From the NCBI GenBank assembly GCA_021030905.1, contig JAGFMI010000007.1:1054001-1118000 (forward strand): 64,000 nt of DNA, read 5' to 3'. The position numbers and the translations under genes are program-made. Numbering within the stretch: position 1 is the stretch's first letter; the number at the start of each line of letters is the position of its first letter. The DNA is from Pyrenula massariospora (lineage: Eukaryota; Ascomycota; Eurotiomycetes; Pyrenulales; Pyrenulaceae). Positions 10,958 through 22,797 of this stretch are shown here, one piece after another. The notes beneath the pieces were generated by a model, which did not search any database, was not told the origin of the DNA, and was given only the letters and a program-made list of their open reading frames with translations.

Positions 10958-11643
10958 GGTATTTGGGTCTCTATGGGTGCTATACTTCAAGGAAATGGAG
11001 GTACGAACACACCCATCACTCCAATAATAGAGAACATGGCAACTTGACCGCTAGCAGTTATTCGTCTCCAGGTCTTTGACAATGTGGAAACAGTGGAAGA
11101 AGATGTTCGATTATTGACAGAGAACGAGGATAATTTCCATGAAACCAAGATAAATACCTAGTATGCTTAGCATATAGGTGCCTACCTTGATTGGCATTAA
11201 TGGAAGGATCTCCTCAATCTACAATTGAGATCCAGAAAACAGCTCATCGTCTCAAATTGTCCAATCGGTATGGATTCCTGAGGTGGAAACCAAAATCATG
11301 ACGGCAGGATGGAAGAATTCTCCTCCGGTCTTATCGATAAAGGGGAATGGCGTCATGACGGGGATGGTCTGTGCTCAAAATTTTGGAGCTCACGAAGACG
11401 TGAAATAAACCCAACTTCAAGAAATTTCACCGCGAAGATTTGGATTACCCAACCGTGTCATGCGTCCGTGAGTGCAGCCGAAGCGTACAACATTTCGATA
11501 TTGATAACTAACACAGGCACATCTCCCCACACCACGTGAGACTTCCAGACCATCTCCAACCTGCCTCCGTCCAGCAAAAGCTCCGCGAAGAGCGCGAACA
11601 GCAACAACAGCAAGGCCAAGAAGAGCTACAAGACTCATCAACA
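10958..11643. promoter_or_regulatory. Divergent promoter between A-T-R enzyme and aldo-keto reductase
   Basis: A 686-bp region shared by the two divergent genes, compatible with co-regulation. Frames in it are short and have no protein signal. An in-frame extension of the reductase upstream to 11536 has low-complexity QQQQ sequence and is judged untranslated, because the reductase family starts near 11644. Confidence 0.4.
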
Positions 11644-12495
11644 ATGTCCTCCAAACTCAGTCTAAGATCCACAATTCCCCTGCCAAATTCCAACGTCCTG
11701 ATGCCCCTCCTGGGGTTTGGCGTCTATCAGTCGACACCCGCTCAATGCGTACAGTCTTGTCTCAATGCTTTTCGGGCTGGCTATCGGCACATCGATTCTG
11801 CGCAGTATTACCGGAATGAAGCTCAGGTTGGTGACGCTACGAGAAAATCCGGCATTCCTCGATCCGAGATCTTCTTGACAACGAAGATCCTGGCGAGCGC
11901 TGGGAGTGTTGCGGAGAACCACAAGAAGTGCCTGGCGAGCATTGAGTCGATAGTAGGGAAAGACGGATACCTGGATCTGTTTCTCGTACACAGCCCGCAC
12001 GGCGGCAAGAAAGCAAGGCAAGATATGTGGCAGGCACTAGAGCAACTGAAAGACGAAGAGAGGGTAAAGTCGATTGGCGTGTCAAATTTCGGGATCGGAC
12101 ATATCGAAGAGATGAAGTCATATGCTAAAGTCTGGCCGCCACAAGTAAATCAGATAGAGCTTCATCCATGGTGTCAGCAGCGGGAGATCGTCAAGTACTG
12201 CCAGGACAAGGGGATCGTGGTTCAAGCGTACTGCCCATTAGTGAGGAATCAGAAAGCGTATGATCCAACTTTGCTGAAGATTGCGGATGGACTTGGGAAG
12301 ACTACGGCACAGGTCTTGATACGATATTGCTTGCAGAAAGGGTGGGTGCCATTACCGAAGAGTGATAATCCGGAGAGGATTGCGAAGAACGCGGAGGTCT
12401 ATGATTTTGAGCTTGGTCCGAAAGATATGGAGACGCTGGATTCGGTGGATGAAGGGGCTGCGGGAGCGATTGTGGAGGCTGTGTCGAATAAATGA
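11644..12495 (+). CDS. Aldo-keto reductase
   Basis: NAD(P)H-dependent reductase of aldehydes or ketones in the cytosol, with a TIM-barrel fold. It is a single exon of 283 residues from the ATG at 11644. The catalytic tetrad of the family is visible: Asp in HIDSAQYYRNE, Tyr in the same segment, Lys in FLTTKI and His in LFLVHSPHGG. GVSNFG and QIELHPWCQQ are typical barrel motifs, and VPLPKSDNPERIAKN is the cofactor phosphate-binding stretch. Length is normal for single-domain fungal AKRs. Divergent pairing with the A-T-R enzyme suggests it may reduce that enzyme's aldehyde product, which is an inference from position only. Confidence 0.9.
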   Translation: MSSKLSLRSTIPLPNSNVLMPLLGFGVYQSTPAQCVQSCLNAFRAGYRHIDSAQYYRNEAQVGDATRKSGIPRSEIFLTTKILASAGSVAENHKKCLASIESIVGKDGYLDLFLVHSPHGGKKARQDMWQALEQLKDEERVKSIGVSNFGIGHIEEMKSYAKVWPPQVNQIELHPWCQQREIVKYCQDKGIVVQAYCPLVRNQKAYDPTLLKIADGLGKTTAQVLIRYCLQKGWVPLPKSDNPERIAKNAEVYDFELGPKDMETLDSVDEGAAGAIVEAVSNK

Positions 12496-14387
12496 TGGGG
12501 AAATACCTCTCACAAGCGTACCTCAAATGTCATGCCAACGTACATGATCCAACATGCTGTTCGGAATCCCAGTCTAAGCTCTGCAAGCTGTAAGACCATC
12601 CATTCTAGCCATCATACCACTTGTGGACGGATCGTATATCCGAGAATCTCGAGCAAAGGTATCTCTGCTCATAGTTTGCAGTACACAGAACGCGGTCGCA
12701 TTCGTGGCGCAAGAAAGGTTGAACAGCGAAAATCTTATTTGCCGCTGCTCTTCCAGCCTGAGGTTCGACTGTATGTGATCGCCAAGCAGAGGTACCCAAA
12801 GCGGAAAACAACGGAATTTAAACACCCTTATTGGTATGCACACCCCTGTGATTCATGCTTTGAGAGTAACGGCTTCGTGCCTTAAGTGCACGGAGCCCTA
12901 TCACCATTGCCTTTTTCAAGCGACGTTTCCCGTAAACAGTAATTTCCGCTCTTGACTAGACCAAAAGCTGAGTACTGGAGCAGTATCGGCCTTCGAAGAT
13001 AAACTCGCTGCGAATCCGGTTTGAATCCGATCAGGAGTATAGTTTGGGAAATTTAGTAACCTATTCTGTTAGACTGAATAATCTGTGACAGTGAGTGACG
13101 GGAGGGTTTTGGCGTTCAGTAGATCGCACAACAATCCGTTCACGCATCGATGCTGTACTAAATTGGTCATGGAACTGTTTTTCGTGTGTCTTGACATGCA
13201 GGACCAGGTTCGGCTGCAGTATGGTCGGTGTCGCAAGGGACTTTACGTTCGGAAAGTGTGCCATTTTTCGCGAGAGGTTTTTCTCTGTATGACAAGCGCA
13301 TACAATCGCTAGTTTTCAAGAAGCTACAGTATGAGTCAGCATCTGTACCTTGTAGACCAGCCAGGAAGTACGAATCACCTAGGCTTTTTGCTCGTCCTGT
13401 TCAATTGCATTCGTCTCAACAATTTCGTAAAGCACACACAGCCGTCGTGCTTTCACAACATCTTGTCATGTTCTTCAAGATCCCAACCATTCGAAGGGAA
13501 CCGTTGCATGTTAATCACTCGTCCTGAGGACGTGAAAGACTGGCTCGTCATCGTAAACCTTTTCCGGGAAGTTTGTTAGCGCCAGGTTAAGTAGGTGACT
13601 AAGAAGAGAATTTAAGTCTTTGACGAATACGTCTCGACATGAAATTCATCACTGTAAAATTGTAAGGTGGAGAAACTCAGCAACGAAGCAAATGAGGAAG
13701 ACCCATTCGTTGTTGTCAAAGAGATACTGCGGTCTAAGGTTATGGTAAAGTAGATTATTAACAGAACACGAGCGCTCGATCAGCGATGGTCCGTAGCTTT
13801 AGCTTGTCCAGAGATGCTGCGCTATTTTGAACTTTCAAGAGTTCGATAATTGATGAAGCCCTGATCTCTGCTGAAGATTGTGTTCGAGACTGCGATGAAA
13901 GAAATAAACTTCCACGAAGAAAGTCACCGCCCGTTCACAGATGCTTGCACGTTAGCATGAATACAGATTCGCTCCACGACACTGTCAATGTGATTGAAAG
14001 TCTGACAACGCGGTTTAAGAAGGTCCTGGTCTGAAGTGAGGTCAGAGGACCAAGGTCCTCCACTAAGGACAACAGAGAAGAAAAGTGTGAAAAAACGGAA
14101 CTCGAGATGTGAACGGAGTTTGGCATACAAGGCTGCGCTAGACCCTTCTCAGATAGGAGAGCCTAGCCTTGCGTTCGCGCTCGCTTCGCTTTAGACATCC
14201 CACAGGAGCACGCTCGTAATAAAATCGTTCCTTTGCCTTCCTTCAACCTTTGTACAATATCGTTCATTGAATTTCCGAGTAATTTGGACAAGACAGTTGC
14301 TACTATGCGCTCCCTGACATGCGGCAGGCAGGAATCTTCCGAGGCCAAGGCGAGTAGATCGTCGGTCAGAATTGGCAGTACCGTCGT
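12496..14387. other. Gene-poor stretch, no supported gene
   Basis: Nearly 1.9 kb with only short overlapping frames on both strands (60-117 codons), none with a recognisable family or consistent splice structure. It marks the left edge of the accessory island. I cannot exclude decayed coding sequence. Confidence 0.35.
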
Positions 14388-15637
14388 TCAGAATCTCCTG
14401 CTAGCTACCACGATAGTGTCATCGTCGAGGCCTTCTAGTTCCTCTTCAATCATATCCCAATGAGCGTCAGCATCCTCAGCCTCAGCCTCGCCTCCAGAGC
14501 TTCCTGCTTGATCTGCCAAGCCATCGGTATTTGGTCGACTGCGACCTATCGGCCTGCTCTCAGTCTCCGAGAATGATTCGTCTTCGACAACGGCTGCACT
14601 GTGTCAACTTCTCGAAGATCACAAGATTTGGAGTTTCAGACCTGTAACAGCCCCCTCTCCGGCCACGTGATTCAAAGTTGAGAGAGATCCTGGACGAATT
14701 ATCTCTTGTCCTAGGACAGAATCTGGTCGACTTTTCGTGCCTTTAGGCTGCTTCCCTACATCCTTCCGATCAGCGCACACGTGCTTAGCGCTCTCTTTCC
14801 CAGCCATCCGTGCCTTCTTGTCCCGTGGCCAGCGGGCCAATTTTTGCGATTGGACGAACCGACGGCGGCGCACATCGACCGTGTGTCTTTGCATGGGTTC
14901 AAGCCTTCCCTCTCTTCCGCTTTTGGGTAGCATCCTCTGAATGAAGTCATAGGCGTCGATTCGGCCATCCATGCGCAATGTTTGTTCCATACGCCATCCT
15001 TCAATCTGTCTGGACACTTTGATGGGCATAATGTTTGGGTCAAAGTAACGCAGTGGCTTGGATTTGGCCACATCAATGACAATCCTTGGAACGATCTTGA
15101 CCTCCAGAGTACTCTGCTGTAACAGGACGCTGTTATTCCCCTGGATGCAGTGAACGCCAACTACCCACTCTGGAACCTTTCCAGGTTTAATCCAATTTGC
15201 AGGAGGGGCATCTTGGAGAAGAATCGGTGCCCAATCTGCTTTCTTTTTCCCCCCAGCTCTTCTGACTTTCAACATAAGCCGTAAAATCTTCAGAATCGTT
15301 ATCGTCGCTTTTGGCCGCATGGTCTAGATATCACGTCAATCTCAAACAAAAAAGTCAGATGCTTTATGCACACCATAGTTACTATCATCGAAGAATTCAG
15401 GGTTGACTGCACAAACACTGATCCAGTATTCTCGAATGTCTATGGCGGCGTCTGAAAGAGTTCAGCTCAACGACAAACTTAATTCACGAGCCACTGCTTA
15501 CAATAGAAGCGTCCATGAAGGACCATTGTGCCCATCCCAGGATCATCGATCACATTTGACTCCTGATCGGTTTCTGTCCTAGGTAGGCAAGGAACGTCAT
15601 TGAGGGTGTACTGAGGACTGGGATTCTGTGCCTGCAT
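14388..15637 (-). pseudogene. Paralogue family A, copy 1, frameshifted (unknown function)
   Basis: I do not recognise the family, but it is clearly related to the gene at 19714-20986. Exon 1 (15637-15502) encodes PSPQYTLNDVPCLP and VIDDPGMGTMVLHGRFY. Exon 2 (15451-15374, 78 nt) encodes AAIDIREYWISVCAVNPEFF. Exon 3 starts at 15323 with SEDFTAYVESQKSWG. The frame then has to shift by one base in a run of six G and five A (15244-15254) to continue as KKKADWAPILLQ, VPEWVVGV and NIMPIKVSRQIEGWR. The shifted frame ends at 14619. A coding-like acidic segment on the same strand (EEELEGLDDDTIVVASRRF, stop at 14388) probably is the last exon, but its splice is unresolved. Either a single-base lesion or a base-calling error in the homopolymer explains the shift. 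Confidence 0.6.
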
Positions 15638-16583
15638 TTTCCACGGCCGCAGGATTGCTCGAGAACCAAATGGCTTTGAAAAGTTCGGAAAGAAAATCCG
15701 AAGATTTGTGTCTCAAGATTGGTGGCCGCGTCAATCAGCTGCGTTTGGAGATGATCCAAGACAGTGAAGCACGGGTGTTGTGAGTTTGGCAACATAACGA
15801 CACTACAACACCTGAGAGCTTCCGACTGAGGACGGCTAGCCCTAACGTGAAATAGCAAATAGCCGCGTTTCAGCAAGCGTCACCACCCAAACTGCACCTA
15901 CAGCACGTGATCGATACGAGTATTCCCCAAGGTGGCAAAATTTAGACGGGGAGATGTTTGAAATGCCAAGTGCACAGGCAAAAACATTGTGAAGCCTTTC
16001 TTGACAAATGGTGGTTTCTAAAAGGAGATCTACCTCGCTGGAAGGTAGAAGGCACCTAAAGAAGCAGCTCTACGCAGCAAGTAGCTTCTACAAAATGGCA
16101 AAAAACATGTCTCTATCGCCAGATATTCCAGTAATCTCGCATTCGGTCTCTGGCTGATAGTGTCGAAAAAGCTAATGAAGGCTTCCCGTCTTCAATACAA
16201 GACCAGGGAAACCAGGCGATTGCTGCTCTGATTGTCCAACAGAACTCAAGCAATATGTGCCCCGTTGCTTGATACAAAGATTCGCTGTCAACTCCGGGCG
16301 AAAATGGATATTCAGCATCCTGCACACCTATTGATAGCCATGACAGTCTCGCGGTTCCAAGTTGCAGAGGAAACGCGTCGAGCTCCTCAGAGAGCTGCTT
16401 TGTACTGATATTAGTCCCGGCTCTTCTATCTTCGCGTCACCTAGTCCTGCCGTCTCCAATCTCATTAGACATAACGTCCTTATGCTCGCCATTTCTTCTC
16501 TGCCTTGTTCTCAGGACCCTCTACGCTTCAAGAATCTTCCCACCCAGCAGAAAAACCGATGTATTGAGCCATAGCCCGCCTCA
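15638..16583. other. Intergenic stretch, no supported gene
   Basis: About 950 bp between the family A copy 1 and the gene at 16584. A 70-codon minus-strand frame at 16113-16325 is the only notable one and has no family signal. Confidence 0.35.
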
Positions 16584-18632
16584 TCAGGAGAGCTCTTGCT
16601 CTGGGAACGGTTGATGGCCTATGCCTTCAACAAGCTGTCTGGCCCGTAGCTCATCGATGCCCAAGATATCCTGCATAGTATGCGTATCAGCCGCAATGGG
16701 GTCGTCATTCGATTCAGGATTGAGATGAGATTCTTGAATATGTTGTGGCATTTGGCGATCCTCCATTCCTTGCCACTGATATCCGCCATGTTGCTGTGCG
16801 TGAAATTGGTCATCTCTTTCCTCGAGCGCAATGCTCTCAGATGAGATGTATTGACGGCTATCGACCACAGACGGGCGTTGACCAACGTTTCTGAAGTTCT
16901 CATTGGTGTGTTAACCCACAAATTCTTGTGGCTCAGCACGGAGATTTTGTACTTGTGTATGAGGCAGTCTTTGAAGTTGACTTAGCGGATTCACAAGCCT
17001 TGTTCGATATTCTTGACGAGGGGCCTCTCGAGCCAGCTCATTGCTTTCCCATATGCCCCCTGTGCAGCCTTGTCTAACTTGCTCTTGCTCACTAGAATGT
17101 TCTGTTCTCTGTCTCTTCCATTGATCCTCGACATTCTCATTGTTGTTGGATTGATCGGATCGGAGGCGCTTGGTAAGGACTCTGTCTTCAGGATGCATAC
17201 GAGTCTCTACAAGAGGGAGACTTCGGCCACCGGCACACGGAAAAGAGTATGACCCATCATTGTCTATGACAATGAATCAGTAAACCGTCAAGTAGGAGAT
17301 TTGAAACTCACTTGTCAGGCTCCCCGGGGCCTGGAACTGAGAAGGCGAGTCCATGTATATGGGAAAGCCTGCGACACTGCTTGATCCACGACGTCTAGCA
17401 TCTGGAGTATCCACTGCCCCGTGGCAGCTCATCTCGTTCGCATTAGGAAGTCGACTAGGATCTGAGCTACGCAACAGAAAAGACTGGTTAGAGCTCATTT
17501 GAGGTACACGATTGTCGAAAAAAGCGTATTCTGTCAGATTGGATGCGTGCTGGGGGCGACGCGCGCCCCCGGCGACCATTGTGCCACTACCATGATCTCT
17601 TTTAGCAGATCTTTCAATCGTCTGTGTCTGCCTTCCACTGAATTGTCCTCGCCCTCCTGCTCCAGGGTCTCCAAAAATGGCGTCGCTCCGAGCTTGGTGT
17701 GTGCGTCGAGCGTCCGCAAGATTCTTATTTATCCCAGCCTCGTAGTTTGGATATTGACGATTCTGGGCGCTGGCCTCAGCAATTTGCCTTGTGAATGCGT
17801 CATTGCGGCCCATATCCCAGGCTCTCGCATCAGGACCTGGGTACGGGGGATAGCCACTTCCAAACGGCGCTGAAGCATATGGATTGTGACCCACATAGCG
17901 ACGCTGATCAAAACCATAGTGTTGATAGTTTTGCTGAGTTGGGACGGACGAAAACCCTTGATGACTCGGGTTGTACGGACGATGATCTTTTATGCTCATA
18001 CCAGATGAGCTCTCGGCTGGGTAAATTTCCTTCCTTGCACCATGCCCGTCAGATGTTGCCATGCCTGGTGATGTTTCTGTGTTGGTCTGCTGATGTACTT
18101 CAGCATGGTCTTCTTGAAATGATGAAGGCGGAGTTTGTGCAACAAAGCTGGACGCAGCAAGTGTATCGCTAGGTGGGGAGGGAGCCTCCAAAAGACTAGC
18201 AAGTTCATCGTATCGAGTTCGGTGGTTGACATTCAAGGCTTGTCGCCTTCTTTGGGATTGAATTAGAGTATCACTGGATATGCGATCCTGGTCCCATTCG
18301 CCAGCAGTGGCGTGATACGATAGAAAAGGGTATTTTTCTTTGTGGGCCTCACCAAATTGTGTCATCTGCTGAGCATAGGGCTGGGGAAGCTTGGTGCTCG
18401 ATGAGACAAGGTGACTTAGCAGATGAACTTGACTAGTGGCAGGGACGTTGTTGCAGTCGAACTCTGGATACATTGGATTCAACGGCTGGACCGGTCGTCT
18501 TGGGTTGACTGACGCGCATTGACACTCGGCCATCTCTTCGTTGAAAGACTTCCAGAACGTATCAAAATCCCTGGCTAAAGGATATCCTGTTTTTTCAAGT
18601 AAATGCAGGCTTGATCCTAACAAACTCTTCAA
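16584..18632 (-). CDS. Disordered Gln/Ser-rich protein, unknown function, interrupted by one in-frame stop
   Basis: I do not recognise this protein. Exon 18632-17312 is rich in Ser, Gln, Tyr and Pro (GFSSVPTQQNYQHYGFDQ, YASAPFGSGYPPYPGPDA) and looks disordered. A 48-nt intron (17264-17311) joins in phase to NNDGSYSFPC and a basic stretch LTKRLRSDQS that could be a nuclear signal. The frame then meets TAA at 16911-16913 but continues open in the same frame, with the same Gln-rich style, to 16584 (MPQHIQESHLNPESN). No ordinary intron removes the stop. There is no ATG before 18533 in this frame, so the first exon must lie upstream. Coding-like bits on the same strand at about 18640-18760 (LDDEDFEEFVRIKP) could belong to it, but I could not fit the splice. 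Confidence 0.5.
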
Positions 18633-19713
18633 AGTCCTCGTCGTCTAGACTCAGGCTGTATTCAAATTATGGCGTCCAGAGCGTGTTTCGTCAAATTTTC
18701 TTCGGCGTGGTCGTTCCAACAGCTCTCAAACGCGAAAAATGATCGATTTAGTATCGTTAGCACCGACTTTCAATTCTTTGACGATGGCAAATGTGAGCAA
18801 AGGGGTGCTGACATGAGCACCTAGTCACTATATGCGAAATAGTCGATGAGGAAGCTGGAAAAGGTCGATCTAGAAAACCCTGTTTTGAATCATGAATATG
18901 CTAGTATCAGGACATACAAATGCAGTGCTTTTGGATCTTGATGTGGTTTCAAGAGTTGAGGCTGCCAAATTTTCTCTCTCTCGAAGGTGGGTACCACTCG
19001 CGGAGGAACGGTGATAAGACACCCAGCAAGCACCGACGCACCCCGTCCACTTTGAGGCTTTAGTGAAGTGACATCTCCCCGGTGGGGCAGCAAGATAGCC
19101 TGTCCATTTGCCTGACCAAGCCAACGTTGTCAGACCTGCTCACGGTCCACTATGGATCCATTTTCTTCATTTTGCGTCTAGCAAAAGCGTTCTACCTCTC
19201 AGAAATGTCTGATGTCCCAGGACCGATCTCTTCATTCATACCACTCTTGAGTACGTCCCTAGTGCTGGGAATCTTGTTTTCAGACTTTACAACTTATCAT
19301 GCGCAGTATATTCTAGACTGATATGAAAGCGAAGTTGGTGGGATTGTCTGCAAAATTTCACGAAATCCCACAGAAGATGATCGAAATTAGAGAGTGCGAC
19401 TTTAGGGATTGAGGGACTCGAGTAAGGGGCTTGTCTTCGCTTAGAAAATGTTTATGCTCGTCTAGCTGGAAGGCAATGATCCTCTGACTGTAGCTCGGCT
19501 GAGCATGCCATAACGAAGAAGCCAGACTAAGCTAGACATCTCGCGTTGTGACTAAAGTCTGTCAAGATCGAGCTGAGCTTGAACAGTCCATGTCTCGGCC
19601 AAAAAGGGAGATCAATGTTACAAAGGGACAGTCCCGCCATGATGTCTGACAGAGAGGGTGTTCTGCCAATTACCAGATATTACTTGTGAATGAGAATCTT
19701 GCCCTCGTCCGGC
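18633..19713. other. Stretch with possible 5' exon fragments, otherwise empty
   Basis: About 1.1 kb. The first 130 bp on the minus strand carry coding-like fragments (FESCWNDHAEENLTKHALD; LDDEDFEEFVRIKP) in different frames, probably the 5' end of the neighbouring gene. The rest shows nothing I can support. Confidence 0.35.
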
Positions 19714-20986
19714 CTACTCTTTGTCTTCCTTAAAATCATTATCTTCTTTATCGCTGCTGACGTCGTCTTCGACCGTGTATTCTTTGTCCCTGTGAATCTG
19801 AATGTCGTCGGGCTCTTCAGTGGCAACAAAGGAAGTGTTAGTATCAGATCTAGGAAGAGCTTCGTCTAGGTTGCTGGATCTCCTGCTAGCTTCGAGCGGC
19901 ACCTGCTGTTCGGGGTTCTTCTCTGCATCGTCGTTGTTTGAAGGTGCCTTTTTCTTCCCTAGATCACGTCAGCGGTTTCTTGAAAGTCTTCCAAAAAGCC
20001 AGATTTACCTTTCCGCCTCGATTTCTTTATATTTGCCATCTCTGCAGCAGACAACAGTTTCAGCGCGGCCGTTGTATTGTTCGCTTCTGTGTTTGGATCT
20101 TTGGTTTCCAGTTCTTTCCAAAGCCAAGCGTCGAAACGCGTCATCTCGTCGCCTTCTTTCAAAGGCCATGCTAAGAGACGCCCTTGCTCCCGGAAACGCC
20201 GATACCGCATGTTCAATGCATGCACTAGATTCTCCATATGCGTATTGAATCGCACCCATTCGCCAACTCTCATCTCCCTGTGCACAGGAATCATCCGCTG
20301 CACGAAATCTTCCGCGTTTATCCTGCTGTCAGATCTCATGATCTGCGCGATCCGATAGCCTTCAATCTTTCTAGACACCTTTATAGGCATCAGGTTCAAA
20401 TCGAAGAAGTTAAGCATGTCCTGGTTGAAAGCGTCGACAATGACCCTGCATACCCCATCGACACGGACGACCCATTTAGGTACAGGCTCATGCTGGTGTT
20501 TCTCGAAATCGTTAATAGTAGGCTTAAGCTGGAGACAGATGGGTGCGTAGGTTTCGCGATTCTTTCCGCCTCCAAATGCATGCTGGCTAGGTACATAGGA
20601 AGTAGCGTCAAAGGGGTCCTCCTTGTCGCGTTTTATTGGGCTGAACTCTGTGCTTTGTTAGGACCAGAGAAGTTGATCTTTGTGGGGGAACGTACTGTAC
20701 TGAGTCGAATCAAAAACGCTCGGATGTTGGTGTGCGAGGCACTGCCAATAGGTCATCGTCTCGATTGCTGCATCTAGAGGTAGCAGTAAGCATCAAGGAC
20801 TTCTACCATGCCTTCTTGCTCACAGTAACGGTCTTTCCTGCGGGAGAGCACTGCCAACCCAATGTCAGGATCATTGACGGTTTGAGGTAGAGAGCTGTCA
20901 AGTGGGTGAGTGACTGCTGCTTCTTTTAATTTGAATGGTACGTCGCCAAGGGTGTACAATGGTGCGCCAGGATGCAAGAAGGCCAT
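19714..20986 (-). CDS. Paralogue family A, copy 2, intact (unknown function)
   Basis: I do not recognise a known domain. Four exons fit in phase: 20986-20824, 20773-20696 (78 nt), 20647-20009 and 19958-19714, giving 374 residues with introns of 50, 48 and 50 nt. The start MAFLHPGAPLYTLGDVP matches copy 1 (YTLNDVP). AAIETMTYWQCLAHQHPSVF matches its exon 2. The core PVPKWVVRVDG, LNLMPIKVSRKIEGYR and FVQRMIP is the best conserved block. A basic stretch KKSRRKGKKKAP (about 290) may be a nuclear signal, and the C-terminus is strongly acidic (DDVSSDKEDNDFKEDKE). Exon 2 has the same length and phases in both copies, so duplication came after the introns. No signal peptide or membrane segment is present. 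Confidence 0.75.
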
Positions 20987-21483
20987 TTTCTAAGCGCTAG
21001 TCAGTCTTCTTCCATTTGAAAATTATCACTTAAGAAATCCACGTCGGTTGAAAGACTGACCAGCAGCTCTTGGTGAGATCCAGATGTGGCCTAATTGCCT
21101 GAAATGTTTGGTAGAAGAATCAGAATCTCACGCTTGAACAGATGGCTAACCAGATGTTTGGCAATACTGTTGTGGAGCTGTCCCGGATATCGAGAAGTGG
21201 AGGGCTAACTCCGGTACTTTCGTGTCAGACCGGCACGAGCCGCCTACCTTAATAGCGGCTGAGGAGACCCACCACCGGGATGGCGATAAGAGCTCGAGTT
21301 CTTGACCCGGAAGCATACCAGTCTTCCCTCTGAACGCTGCAGAAGATCCTATTCAGCCGATATTATTTAGTTGATGCCTGTCAAGGCCTGTTCTTTACCA
21401 CACTAGAACCTCTCTTCTATCTCAGATGTCAGGAGTCACTCTTTCAATCACCTTGCACAATGATAGACGCTTCTTAAAGGTGA
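20987..21483. other. Intergenic stretch, nothing seen
   Basis: About 500 bp upstream of family A copy 2, probably its promoter. No repeat or regulatory motif stood out. Confidence 0.35.
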
Positions 21484-22386
21484 ATGCTCCCCCTTGAGAC
21501 TTCCATGGACACAAAAGAACAGACTACAAGCCTCATGCATCCTCCGCTGGTTGAAATGGATCCTCAGAATCTCACCAAGGAAAACAGTCATCATGGAAAA
21601 CTACAGACGTTGCACGCTTTCTTCCAAGAGAATGCTCTTCGCCTCGAAGCTTACACAACCACCAACATCAGAGACCCATTGTCATAGGTTTCATCTTATC
21701 AAAATAGCGCTCGGAGCTCGGCCTTGAGACGCAGTCACGGCAGACAATTTACAAATTACACATCTCAAGATGATTGGAGAGGCAGGAGATAGAGTGACGG
21801 TCAAAGAGTTAAGGAACGAAGCTGGAACCTACGCCACAGTTTCGACGAATTGGCTATCTCATACGGTAGCTTGCACGGTCAGGGAGCATGACGTGCCGGA
21901 AGGCCAGAAGTCCTTCAGCGTCAAGCAATATGAGGACTTGATAAGCTCACTGCGCTCGAGTTCCATATTTTGTCAGCAGCAGAAAAGAAAAGCTTCGACA
22001 TAGAGAATCCTGTCAAGGAGCGCGGAGAATCAGGAATTTGATTTACGGCTAGTGCAATAGATGCCTCGAGTTTCCTTGCTTATTCCTTCTTCTAATTTAG
22101 TGCCCAACATTCAAAATTCGTCTCAATGCTTGAAGTTGTTAGTAAGAGCAAGGACCTGAGGAAAACAGTCACACACCATATGGACCTTATCGATAAATCT
22201 CATACCGGATCTGGGCGCGAGGTGTCGATACAAACAGGAAAGAAGCAACGTCTCGGTTCAGGAGGACTTGGGCGCGCTTTCCAGGCTCCCCTACAGGCAG
22301 CATCGAATATGTGCTGTACTACCGATAGCAACGACACCCAATACCATCCCATTATATCCTACAGCGAAGCAGGTACCAGTTGGTGA
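21484..22386 (+). CDS. Possible multi-exon hypothetical gene (three short frames)
   Basis: Three consecutive plus-strand frames have plausible protein composition: 21484-21687 (HPPLVEMDPQNLTKENSHHG), 21770-22003 (GDRVTVKELRNEAGTYATVS, DVPEGQKSFSVKQYEDLI) and 22126-22386 (SGREVSIQTGKKQRLGSGG). They may be exons of one small gene, but I could not find a splice set that joins them in phase. There is no recognised family. It could equally be decayed or non-coding sequence. Confidence 0.25.
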
Positions 22387-22797
22387 GGCACAACTGCAAG
22401 CACTAGAATTCTTGATATACTTTATGGAATTAAAGTCACAACGAGAACCGACAGGAATGGTGTTTACTCTTCAAGCTTGCTATACATAGAGATGTAGAAT
22501 CTCGCCCATCTATTCTAGCAAAAATCAACAGGAAGAAGGGGTTGGAACTCCATAGACAAATGACATCTTCTCTCTCCTACTTTCCACCCTCCTCCAGATT
22601 TCTAAGAAACCATCTTCCAGGCGCGATTCTGTAGCAAGAATCATACAAATTTTCAATACCCAGTCCCACTTCCAATCTCGATGAAACACAATTTCTCAAA
22701 CCATCTGAAAGACCTCCTTAGAGTCAGGTATCATCGAGCCAAACCAAGTCTCAAACTGAATGTCTCCGTATTTCAATATTTGCCCTCACTCGCTCGA
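22387..22797. other. Intergenic stretch, nothing seen
   Basis: About 410 bp between the doubtful plus-strand frames and the 3' end of the large minus-strand gene. It probably contains that gene's 3' untranslated region. Confidence 0.35.

Noticed and set aside
12532-12885. 117-codon frame downstream of the aldo-keto reductase
   Set aside because: No family signal, and an overlapping frame exists on the other strand; probably 3' flank.
13010-13035. ggtttgaatccg resembling a tRNA B box
   Set aside because: No matching A box, anticodon arm or acceptor stem could be found around it.
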